In this document: piece by piece, positions 26,174 through 33,421 of the stretch
How positions within the stretch are numbered: the stretch's first letter is position 1
Layout of the letters: each line of letters opens with the position of its first letter
Origin: Gemmatimonadaceae bacterium
Lineage (GTDB): Bacteria; Gemmatimonadota; Gemmatimonadetes; Gemmatimonadales; Gemmatimonadaceae
Direction: 5' to 3'
Assembly (NCBI GenBank): GCA_025934775.1
Contig: JAICWO010000004.1
Coordinates: 1-64,000, forward strand
Length of the DNA: 64,000 bases
Made by a program: the position numbers and the translations under genes
Notes under the pieces: model-generated
Database searches by the model: none
Seen by the model: the letters and a program-made list of their open reading frames with translations, nothing else
Told to the model about the DNA's origin: nothing

Positions 26174-26941
26174 GTGAAGCGAGCCGCCTTCTCTTTCCTC
26201 TCGCTCAGCCTGGGCATTTCCGTCCTGGGCGCGCATCGCAGCACACCGATCGCCGCGAGCAAGCCATTGCCGGCCCGCCCGCTCGAGCGCGCCGCCGGAT
26301 CGTTGGCGCGTGCCTTGGCCGCGGTGATGCCCAGGGCTACGACAACGCTATCGACCGACGCCGGTGACGTGGACCGCGCAGCCCTGCGCAAGAAAGTGCG
26401 ACGCGAGGCAACCGGCACTTACATCAGCGACATTCTGCTCGAGCGCGACTCCTCGGTCGCACGCTGGCCCGATCGCCACGGCGTTCCGCTCACCGTCTGG
26501 ATTCAGCCCCGCTCGAGCGTGCCGGATTTCGAGCCGGGGTTCGTGACGCAGGTGCGCGAGGCATTCGAGCAGTGGGACGCGCTGCATCTCCCGGTGCGCT
26601 TCTCGTTCGTGGACGACTCCGCCCACGCCGAAGTGCACGTGCGGTGGATCGACCACTTTGACGAACCGATCAGCGGACGCACGCGGTGGTCGCGCGACGA
26701 CGACTGGCTGATCACCGATGGGAACATCATCCTCGCGGTGCACCACTATCAGGGCGAGCTGCTCGATGAAGATGCCATGCGGGCGATGGCGCTCCACGAG
26801 ATTGGCCATCTGATCGGGCTCGACCATACGACGGACACACTGAGCATCATGGCGCCGCGCGTGCGGGTACGCTCGCTGTCCGATGCCGATCGCGCGACGG
26901 CGCGCCTCATCTACTCGCTCCCCGCCGGTCCGCTGAACTAG
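26174..26941 (+). CDS. Secreted matrixin-type (M10) zinc metalloprotease, first of tandem pair
   Basis: The 255-residue protein has an N-terminal signal sequence (RAAFSFLSLSLGISVLGA) and a C-terminal metzincin site HEIGHLIGLDHTTD (HExxHxxGxxH), followed by the Met-turn SIMAP. The region before it (VTQVREAFEQWDAL, then RFSFVDDS) matches the matrixin catalytic fold. A propeptide-like stretch of about 70 residues sits between signal and catalytic parts, with no cysteine switch. It is likely secreted and degrades proteins. It is followed after 6 bp by a paralogue with the same layout. Confidence 0.9.
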   Translation: MKRAAFSFLSLSLGISVLGAHRSTPIAASKPLPARPLERAAGSLARALAAVMPRATTTLSTDAGDVDRAALRKKVRREATGTYISDILLERDSSVARWPDRHGVPLTVWIQPRSSVPDFEPGFVTQVREAFEQWDALHLPVRFSFVDDSAHAEVHVRWIDHFDEPISGRTRWSRDDDWLITDGNIILAVHHYQGELLDEDAMRAMALHEIGHLIGLDHTTDTLSIMAPRVRVRSLSDADRATARLIYSLPAGPLN

Positions 26942-26947
26942 ACTGCC

Positions 26948-27760
26948 ATGCGCCGCGCCGACACCTGGCTGATGCTGGTGGTCGGCGCGCTGGCGGTGTT
27001 CGTCGGCATCCAAGTCGCCGGCGCTCCGCGAGTCGCGCCCTCCGTGGCGCCCCCATCGCCCGCAGAAAGCGCGAGCGTCGCCGCCCGGCCGAACGTGCCC
27101 AAGCCGAGCACCAACTCGGGCGCCGCGCCGTCCGCGGACGCCGAGCTCACGGTCACGCACGACAACACCGAAGCGCCGGCGCGAAATCTCGACGAGATTC
27201 ACGCGCGCATCGCCGCCGCGACCGACACGTACATGGCGGACATGCTCGCCGACATGGACCAGACGCTCGTACGCTGGCCCGATCTGCGCGAGCGCGGTCT
27301 CCGAATCTGGGTGCAGTCGATGACGACGGTTCCGGATTGGGATCTTCGTTATGCGCAGATGGCGCGCGACGCGTTCTCTGAGTGGACGAGCGCCGGCATT
27401 CCGACGCGCTTCGATTTCGTGCTCGACTCGGCGACGTCGGACGTGCGCATCGTCTGGATCGACCGCTTTCCGCCAATGGACGGTCTGCGTGTGGGGAGCA
27501 CGCGGCGCGCGGTCGATCAGAACGGATGGCTGGCGCGCGCGGAGATCGTGATCGCGGTGCACGACAGCGCTGGTCGGGCGATTCCGCCCGCCGCGCTCGC
27601 CGGCATCGTCCGCCACGAAGCGGGCCACGCGCTCGGGCTCGGCCACTCGGCCAATCAGCACACGCTGATGTATCCGATCGCGCTCGAGGACGAGATCACG
27701 CCGCTCGATCGCGCGACGCTGCGATTGCTGTACGATCTGCCGCCGGGCCGCGTGCGCTGA
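26948..27760 (+). CDS. Matrixin-type zinc metalloprotease, second of tandem pair
   Basis: The 270-residue protein has one N-terminal hydrophobic segment (WLMLVVGALAVFVGIQVAG), which could be a signal anchor or an uncleaved signal. A Pro/Ala-rich linker (about 25-65) follows, and the catalytic site is HEAGHALGLGHSAN, with Met-turn TLMYPIALED. The layout and short motifs (VRWPDL, VVWIDRF-like) mirror the preceding gene, so the pair arose by old duplication. The distance from the upstream stop is only 6 bp, so both are in one operon. The pair may act together on an extracellular target. Confidence 0.9.
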   Translation: MRRADTWLMLVVGALAVFVGIQVAGAPRVAPSVAPPSPAESASVAARPNVPKPSTNSGAAPSADAELTVTHDNTEAPARNLDEIHARIAAATDTYMADMLADMDQTLVRWPDLRERGLRIWVQSMTTVPDWDLRYAQMARDAFSEWTSAGIPTRFDFVLDSATSDVRIVWIDRFPPMDGLRVGSTRRAVDQNGWLARAEIVIAVHDSAGRAIPPAALAGIVRHEAGHALGLGHSANQHTLMYPIALEDEITPLDRATLRLLYDLPPGRVR

Positions 27761-27791
27761 GTCCGGCCGAAAAATTGCCGTCCTCGCCGCC

Positions 27792-28745
27792 ATGAGTGGC
27801 GACGACCGGGTGTACGACATCGGGATAGTTGGCGGCGGACCGGCCGGGCTGTCGGCCGCGATCTGGTCGGCGCGCTACCTCCATTCCGTGGCACTCGTGG
27901 ACAGCGGCGATCCGCGCAACTGGCAAACGCGGCGCATCAACGGCATCCTCGGACTCGAGGGCATTCGTCCGGCGGAGCTGCGGGCGGCCGGACGCGCGAC
28001 GTCTCGCGAGCTGGGGGTGACGCTCATCGACAAGATCGTGCTGCGCGTGGACAAGCGCGACGGCGACGACTTCGTGCTCTCGCTGCAAGGCGGTGTGCGC
28101 CTCCGCTCGCGCCGTCTCCTGCTCGCGATCGGCATTCGCGACGTGTGGCCGGACATTCCTGGTCTCGCGCACGTGTACGGCGCGAACGCGCACGTCTGCC
28201 CGGACTGCGACGGCTACGCATCGCGGGGCAAGAAAGTCGTGGTGATCGGCAACGGCCGGCGCGCGGTGGGAATGGCGCTCAACCTCACGACGTGGACCAC
28301 GGACGTCATCATCTGCACGAACGGACGTTCGCCAGAGCTCGACGAGCAGGAGTACTGCGACAAACTGGATGCGCTGAACATTCCCGTGCTCACGGATCGC
28401 ATCACGCGCGTCTGCTACGACGGTAGCGCGATCCACTGTCTGATGCTCGAGAACGGGATGCAGCTCGACACCGACAAGGTGTTCTTCACGATCGGCCAGT
28501 ATCCCGCGGACGATCTCGGCGCCCAACTCGGGTGCGACCGCGACGACGAAGGGCACATCGAGGTCGATCAGCACTTTCACACGTCGGTGGCGAACGTGTT
28601 CGCGGCGGGCGACATCACTCCCGGCGCGCAGCTCGCGATTCGCGCCGCGGCGGAGGGAGCCACCGCGGCGCTCTCGATGCACAAGTCGCTCGTTCCGGAG
28701 GGGCGCAAGCTCGCGCCCCGCGAGAAGGCTACCAGTCCAGCGTGA
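27792..28745 (+). CDS. Thioredoxin-reductase-like FAD oxidoreductase with a CPDC redox pair
   Basis: The 317-residue protein has an N-terminal FAD-binding motif GIVGGGPAGLSAAIWSARY, a redox-active CxxC in HVCPDCDGYAS, a second dinucleotide motif VVVIGNGRRAVGMAL, and a C-terminal FAD motif SVANVFAAGDIT. The CPxCDGY motif places it near bacterial relatives of dithiol oxidases and thioredoxin-reductase-like enzymes. The NADPH-phosphate motif HRRxxxR of classic thioredoxin reductase is missing (CTNGRSPELDEQEY instead), so electron partner and direction are open. No thioredoxin lies nearby. Its 3' end overlaps the convergent PDZ gene by 17 bp. Confidence 0.82.
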   Translation: MSGDDRVYDIGIVGGGPAGLSAAIWSARYLHSVALVDSGDPRNWQTRRINGILGLEGIRPAELRAAGRATSRELGVTLIDKIVLRVDKRDGDDFVLSLQGGVRLRSRRLLLAIGIRDVWPDIPGLAHVYGANAHVCPDCDGYASRGKKVVVIGNGRRAVGMALNLTTWTTDVIICTNGRSPELDEQEYCDKLDALNIPVLTDRITRVCYDGSAIHCLMLENGMQLDTDKVFFTIGQYPADDLGAQLGCDRDDEGHIEVDQHFHTSVANVFAAGDITPGAQLAIRAAAEGATAALSMHKSLVPEGRKLAPREKATSPA

Positions 28746-29811
28746 GCTTTTTCGCCTTGTGATTGCGCACGATGTCGACCGGCACGGATTGGTCGCTCGC
28801 GTGCATCATCACGACCTTGATCAACTGATTCACCGACGCGATCGGCTGGCCGTCGGCCTTCACGATCACGTCGCCGGCGCGAAGACCGGCACGGTACGCG
28901 GGCGTGGCTTCGGGCACCTCGTTCACGAGAAGGCCCGTGGGGATGCCGAGCGCCTTCGCGAGCGCGTCGTTCACCGAGGTGAGGTTCGCGCCGAACAGCC
29001 CGCGCGCGGCGAACATGCCGCTGAATCCGGACATGCTCGGCATGTCGGGAATCATGACGGCTTCGGCACCGCTGGACGGGCGCGGCATGACCATGGTCTC
29101 CATCGCGCTCGGGTTGAAGATGCGGAATTCGGGCGCCCGCCGCGCGCGAATCATCTCCGGCGTGTGAGCGACGGTGAGCGTGTACGTCTTGGGGTCACCG
29201 TCGCGCGCGACCTTGACCGAGAGCTTTCGCTCCGGCTCGAGCATGCGGCTGACGTCTACCCAGCGGCCGACGACGTCGAGTCCATCGTAGGCGAGCAGCA
29301 CGTCGCCCGGGGCGATGCCCGCCTGCTCGGCGGGCGAGTTGGGCTCGACGGAGATGATCGACGGATGCTCGAAGTAGCGGACGAGATAGTCCCCGTCGCG
29401 CACGGAGTCGGTGAACGGCGCGAATCCCGTGTTGACGCCGATCCAGCCGCGCACGCGCACCGGCTGCGCCGCCGCGCGCGCGATGGTGATGTCGTGGCCG
29501 CCCTCGGGAGCCTGAAGCATCATGCGCACGGGCCCGTGATGCGCCGCGGCGGCCGCCAGATTATCCGCGGCCAGGGCGGTCGTCGCCTCCTCGAGCTGCT
29601 TCCGGATCCGCATGAACTCCGGCGACATCGGGGTCTCGTTCTCGAGCGCGCGAAAGAGCACGTTGATCGAGTCGAGCCGCGCGCGCATGTCCGGCGAGGC
29701 GGTGCGGACGTAGAGCGTGTCGCGCACGCGGGCCGGCACCTGCGCGCCGAGCGGCACCGCGATGGTGATCGCCACGAGCGCGGCGCCGCGCGTCAGTCGG
29801 GCATTGATCAT
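28729..29811 (-). CDS. Exported protein with two PDZ domains, no protease domain
   Basis: The 360-residue protein has a signal peptide (RGAALVAITIAVPLGAQ). A first PDZ-like domain covers about residues 120-215 (PNSPAEQAGIAPGDVLLAYD), and a second lies at the C-terminus (PAYRAGLRAGDVIVKADGQ). There is no trypsin-like or other protease domain. PDZ domains bind C-terminal peptides, often of misfolded outer-membrane proteins. It lies 10 bp behind the anti-sigma gene in one operon, which suggests a sensing or scaffolding role in envelope stress (inferred). Confidence 0.88.
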   Translation of the reverse strand: MINARLTRGAALVAITIAVPLGAQVPARVRDTLYVRTASPDMRARLDSINVLFRALENETPMSPEFMRIRKQLEEATTALAADNLAAAAAHHGPVRMMLQAPEGGHDITIARAAAQPVRVRGWIGVNTGFAPFTDSVRDGDYLVRYFEHPSIISVEPNSPAEQAGIAPGDVLLAYDGLDVVGRWVDVSRMLEPERKLSVKVARDGDPKTYTLTVAHTPEMIRARRAPEFRIFNPSAMETMVMPRPSSGAEAVMIPDMPSMSGFSGMFAARGLFGANLTSVNDALAKALGIPTGLLVNEVPEATPAYRAGLRAGDVIVKADGQPIASVNQLIKVVMMHASDQSVPVDIVRNHKAKKLTLDW

Positions 29812-29821
29812 AATACACTCA

Positions 29822-30565
29822 TTAGTAGCTCGTAATTCTCATACTGGCCGGCAGCACGGTGTTCAACTGCCGGAGCGTGGCTTCGCGCTGGCCGAGGGTA
29901 TTCAGGTAGTAGCCGTTGATCACGGGGTCGTAGGGCGCCTCGTTGAGCGCTTCGCCCATGACCTCGTGCGCCCGGTCGAGCGCCGCGAGCCGCGTGCGAA
30001 TCGCCGCCGGACTGTCGGCGGGGCGGCCGGCGGTGTCGCGCTGCGCCAGGAACGCCGTGGCCGATTGATAGACGAACTGCGACTTCAACTGCGCCGCGCG
30101 CGCGTCCTCGATCGACGCGAAGCGCGGCGCGGAATCGGCCGCGAGCGTGGCAGGCGCACCAACCGAACCCGCGGAGTCGCGCGTCGCGTGGACGGCGACC
30201 GTCGCCGTGGGGAACGCCGCGGCGCCCGCCGAGAGCCGTCCGCCGATCACGCCGCCGGCGGCGAGGAGCACTCCCGCCGCGGCGAGGCGCCACGGGTGAG
30301 CGGCACGGCCGTGCGATTTTAGATATGCAACCGATTGGTTGCCTGTTTCGATGATGCCGTCGCCGGCGAGCGCCGGCGCGAGCTTCTCCCAACGCGTGAG
30401 CGGAGCCCCAATGCGCGCCGGCGCGGCCGCGGCCATCTCGGCCAGTCGCTGGTACGCCTCGCGCTCGCGCGCGCACTCGGCGCAACCCGCGAGATGCGCG
30501 AGCTCCGCCGTGGTGGGCGATTCGTCGAGCAACGCGGCGAGCCGCTCAGTAGGCAGGTGCGACAT
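29822..30565 (-). CDS. Zinc-finger (ZAS-like) anti-sigma factor
   Basis: The 247-residue protein has an N-terminal anti-sigma zinc motif HLAGCAEC (HxxxCxxC) near residues 24-31, one membrane segment near residues 95-115 (LAAAGVLLAAGGVIGGRLS), and a periplasmic C-terminus with no recognised domain. It should hold the sigma factor at the membrane until a signal triggers release or cleavage. I chose the ATG at 30565; it overlaps the sigma gene's 3' end by 20 bp, and an in-frame ATG at 30604 is possible. Codons at 30316-30345 are AT-rich. Confidence 0.85.
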   Translation of the reverse strand: MSHLPTERLAALLDESPTTAELAHLAGCAECAREREAYQRLAEMAAAAPARIGAPLTRWEKLAPALAGDGIIETGNQSVAYLKSHGRAAHPWRLAAAGVLLAAGGVIGGRLSAGAAAFPTATVAVHATRDSAGSVGAPATLAADSAPRFASIEDARAAQLKSQFVYQSATAFLAQRDTAGRPADSPAAIRTRLAALDRAHEVMGEALNEAPYDPVINGYYLNTLGQREATLRQLNTVLPASMRITSY

Positions 30566-31133
30566 GCTCGGCTTCCTTATTCGACGTTCGTACATCGGTG
30601 ACATCGACGAGATGCGCCAGCAGCTTGCGGAGCTTCGCTCTGGCTTTGAATAGTTGCGACTTCGAACCGCCCGCCGTGATGCCGAGCGCGTCCGCGATCT
30701 CTTCGTGCGTGTAGCCTTCCACGTCGTGCAGCATGAACACCGCGCGCGCGCCCGGCGACAGCTTGGCCGCCGCCTCGGCGATCGACTCGGCGACGAATGA
30801 GCGGTCGGGATCCGGGTCGACGATGGCGCTGTCCTCGTTCACTTCCGTCTCGATGCTGGCGAGCCGCCGCGACCGTCGAAGCGCGTTCAGGGTGCGGTTG
30901 ACCGCGATGCGGTGCGCCCACGTGCCGAACTGCGATTCTCCGCGGTAGCTCGGCAGCGCCCGGAAGATCTGAATCCAGACTTCCTGCGCGATGTCGGCCG
31001 CCAGATCCGTATCCCCCCCGACCAGGCGACGTACGACCATGTCGATGTGAGGGGCGTGCCGGGCCCACAGGGCCCGGAGCGCCCCCTCATCGCCGCCGAT
31101 CGCGCGCCGAATGATGAGGGATTCGGTTTCCAT
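30546..31133 (-). CDS. ECF (RpoE-type) RNA polymerase sigma factor
   Basis: The 195-residue protein has the two ECF regions. Region 2 contains ADIAQEVWIQIFRALPSYRG, and FGTWAHRIAVNRTLN follows. Region 4 (helix-turn-helix) is YTHEEIADALGITAGGSKSQ with LFKARAKLRKLL. It initiates transcription of a stress or envelope regulon. The anti-sigma and PDZ genes follow at once (overlap of 20 bp, then 10 bp), a classic sigma/anti-sigma operon that is normally autoregulated. The sigma promoter itself cannot be fixed by eye. Confidence 0.95.
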   Translation of the reverse strand: METESLIIRRAIGGDEGALRALWARHAPHIDMVVRRLVGGDTDLAADIAQEVWIQIFRALPSYRGESQFGTWAHRIAVNRTLNALRRSRRLASIETEVNEDSAIVDPDPDRSFVAESIAEAAAKLSPGARAVFMLHDVEGYTHEEIADALGITAGGSKSQLFKARAKLRKLLAHLVDVTDVRTSNKEAEHVAPAY

Positions 31134-31196
31134 TTCCGAGAGATTGGTCAGTTGAGGGGCGCGAAGGGTTTACTGCGGGAAGGGATTCGGGGGGCG

Positions 31197-31294
31197 GTCG
31201 CTCTCGTTCTGCGTTTTCCGTTTTGCGTTGTCCGTGCTGTGTTTTGCACGGTACAACCGAGAAGGGAGAACGCACAACTCAAAACGACAGCGAC
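31197..31294. repeat. Palindromic intergenic element, second family, copy 2
   Basis: Two 25-nt arms, 31197-31221 and 31270-31294, pair at 20 of 25 positions; the left arm begins GTCGCTCTCGTTCTGCG and is 22/25 identical to that of the element at 23476. It lies in the 435-bp gap (31134-31568) between the divergent sigma and serine hydrolase genes. The rest of that gap holds a small hairpin at 31510 and no recognisable gene. Confidence 0.7.
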
Positions 31295-31509
31295 CGGCCC
31301 CGTCGCTGCCGCGCCCTTTCCGCATCTACTTATCCGACCGTTACATCCCCCTCTTTCGCTCGTCCCCCGGCCAAGGGGCCCTGCTCGAGCGCCGCGCTTG
31401 CTTGCCATCGGGAACATCGCATGGCATTGTGACGTATCGCACACGTGCGGTCGGATGGTCGTTCCTTCCCCCCGGCCGATACTCACAGCAAGCACGGCAT
31501 CTGCATTCT

Positions 31510-31530
31510 GACACCCCAGACAGGGGTGTC
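31510..31530 (+). promoter_or_regulatory. Hairpin in the serine hydrolase leader
   Basis: GACACCCC (31510-31517) pairs with GGGGTGTC (31523-31530) around AGACA, 38 bp before the GTG start. It may be a 5'-leader structure or an operator. Confidence 0.4.
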
Positions 31531-31568
31531 GTTGTCGTCACATCGTCGCCTCCCCGAGGAGTCAATCA

Positions 31569-32957
31569 GTGTTGTCGCTGCTGATCTCCATGTTCGCCGT
31601 CGCATCCACTGCTGCTACTGCTGCCGCCGGCGGTGGCCTTCCGTTGAAGGCACCGAACACCGTCGGTATGTCGAGCGCCCGTCTCGCCAAGATCGACCAC
31701 GTGGTCGAACGAGGGATCGAGGCCGGCGGCTATCCTGGTGCGGCGGTGGTCGTGGGCAGACGCGGTGCGGCGGTGTGGGAGAAAGGCTTCGGGAAGCTCA
31801 GTTGGGAGGACGGCAGCCCGCGCGTGTCAGCCAGCCGCACGATCTACGATCTGGCCTCGCTGACCAAAGTCGTCGGCACCACGACGGGGCTCATGATCCT
31901 CTACGATCAGGGCAAGATCCAGCTCGACGATCCCGTCTCGAAGTACATCCCGCAGTTCTCGGGCGGCGACAAGGACAAGGTCACCATCCGCATGCTCCTC
32001 GAGCATCGCTCCGGTCTTCCCGCCGGTCGCGATCTGTGGCGCATCGCGCGGACGCCCGAAGAGGCGCGCGAGGCGGTCATCTCGACTCCGCTCGTCTACG
32101 AGCCGAACAGCCGCTACGTCTACTCCGATTTGGGCGCCGACATGCTCGGCTTCGTCGTCGAAGCCGTATCGGGGCAGCGGCTCGACACGTTTCTCGAGCA
32201 GCACGTCTTCGAGCCGCTCGGAATGACCGACACCTTCTTCCTCCCCGCCGACTCGCTCAAGACCCGCGTGGCGCCGACCGAGGTCGCGCCGCCGCGCGGT
32301 TATCCGCTCCAGGGCGAAGTGCACGACGAGAACGCGTTCGCGCTGGGCGGCGTCGCGGGGCATGCCGGTCTCTTCAGCTCGGCCTCTGATCTCGCCGTCT
32401 TCGCCCAGATGATGTTGAACGGCGGTCAGTACGACGGCGTTCGCATCGTGGCGGATTCGACCATTGCGCTGTTCACCAAGCGCGAGCCGGGCGCCGGCAG
32501 CCGCGCGCTCGGCTGGGACACGTGCAACGGCAGCGGAAGCTGCGGCAAGTACCTCGGCGACAGCGCGTACGGCCACACCGGTTTCACCGGCACGTCGATG
32601 TGGATCGATCCGCAGCGCGACATGTTCGTCATTCTGCTGACGAACCGGGTGCACGAGCCGCGTGCGAAGCGTCCCGCGAAAGTGATCGCCGACGTACGGG
32701 CCGATCTGGCCGACGCCGCCGCGCTCGCGGTGACGGATTACGCCGACGGGCCAATGGAAATGCCCGCGAAGTTCCGCGCCGATCGCGCGATCAACTGGAA
32801 CCCGCCGGCCCGGAAATCACACTCGCACCACGCGAGCACCAAGCACTCGCACAAGAAGAGCAGCGCGAGCAGCCACGCGTCGAGCTCCAAGTCGAGCGCC
32901 AAGAAGAAAACGGTCGCGAAGAAGAGCTCGAGCTCGAAGAAGCGCCATTCGAACTAG
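31569..32957 (+). CDS. Exported class C beta-lactamase-like serine hydrolase with a long basic tail
   Basis: The 462-residue protein has a signal peptide (SLLISMFAVASTAATAAA) and the penicillin-binding/beta-lactamase family core: SxxK in DLASLTKVVGTT (nucleophile Ser), the YxN-like YVYSDLGADMLGF, and HTG in GHTGFTGTSMW in place of KTG. Such proteins are mostly esterases, D-aminopeptidases or D,D-peptidases. The last 48 residues (32811-32954) are almost only Lys, Ser and His, with repeated K/S pairs, and look disordered. The GTG at 31569 is supported by the directly following signal peptide. A terminator follows at 32981. Confidence 0.88.
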   Translation: MLSLLISMFAVASTAATAAAGGGLPLKAPNTVGMSSARLAKIDHVVERGIEAGGYPGAAVVVGRRGAAVWEKGFGKLSWEDGSPRVSASRTIYDLASLTKVVGTTTGLMILYDQGKIQLDDPVSKYIPQFSGGDKDKVTIRMLLEHRSGLPAGRDLWRIARTPEEAREAVISTPLVYEPNSRYVYSDLGADMLGFVVEAVSGQRLDTFLEQHVFEPLGMTDTFFLPADSLKTRVAPTEVAPPRGYPLQGEVHDENAFALGGVAGHAGLFSSASDLAVFAQMMLNGGQYDGVRIVADSTIALFTKREPGAGSRALGWDTCNGSGSCGKYLGDSAYGHTGFTGTSMWIDPQRDMFVILLTNRVHEPRAKRPAKVIADVRADLADAAALAVTDYADGPMEMPAKFRADRAINWNPPARKSHSHHASTKHSHKKSSASSHASSSKSSAKKKTVAKKSSSSKKRHSN

Positions 32958-32980
32958 CGCGACACCGAACACGAGTACAG

Positions 32981-33017
32981 ACGAGCCTTGTCGGTCCGAC
33001 GAGGCTCGTTGATTTTT
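32981..33017 (+). terminator. Intrinsic terminator after the serine hydrolase
   Basis: ACGAGCC (32981-32987) pairs with GGCTCGT (33003-33009); TTGTCGG and CCGACGA extend the stem with one G-T pair. T5 follows at 33013-33017. Confidence 0.8.
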
Positions 33018-33021
33018 CGGT

Positions 33022-33381
33022 ATGAGTGATCCCACCAAACCCGAAGAAGAAGCTCCGTCCCGGCCCGCGGCCACGGATGCCGCGCCGCCGAGTGCCGATC
33101 AGGTGAAGCTGGCGCTCCGCAAGGTGAAGGACCCGGAGCTGAACCTGAACATCATGGACCTGGGACTCGTCTACGACATCATCGTGGACGGCAACGAGGT
33201 GCAGGTCGACATGACGCTGACGTCGCCCGGCTGTCCGGCCGGTCCGCAGATCATGGGCGACGTGGAGCGCGTACTGCGCGCAATGCCCGGCGTCGGCGAG
33301 GTGACGATCAATCTGGTGTGGCAGCCGTTCTGGTCGCCGGACAAGATCGAGCCGCGCGTGCGGGCGTATATGGGATTGTAG
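33022..33381 (+). CDS. MIP18/DUF59-family iron-sulfur assembly factor (SufT-like)
   Basis: The 119-residue protein shows DUF59 hallmarks: KDPELNLNIMDLGLVYDI and the Cys-containing SPGCPAGPQIMGDVERVL, then VGEVTINLVWQPFW near the C-terminus. SufT/MIP18 relatives help deliver iron-sulfur clusters to targets. A Pro/Ala-rich N-terminal stretch (residues 1-25) precedes the domain. It stands alone between a terminator and convergent rnd, 14 kb before the suf operon in the same orientation. Assignment to the family is firm; its targets are unknown. Confidence 0.88.
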   Translation: MSDPTKPEEEAPSRPAATDAAPPSADQVKLALRKVKDPELNLNIMDLGLVYDIIVDGNEVQVDMTLTSPGCPAGPQIMGDVERVLRAMPGVGEVTINLVWQPFWSPDKIEPRVRAYMGL

Positions 33382-33417
33382 GACGTGGGACGTGGACCGT
33401 GGACCGTGGACCGTGGT
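33381..33417. repeat. Short tandem repeat with a 7-bp unit
   Basis: Units of the form GTGGACC or GTGGGAC repeat about five times between the SufT-like stop and the convergent RNase D gene. No stable hairpin is evident. Confidence 0.7.
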
Positions 33418-33421
33418 GTAA

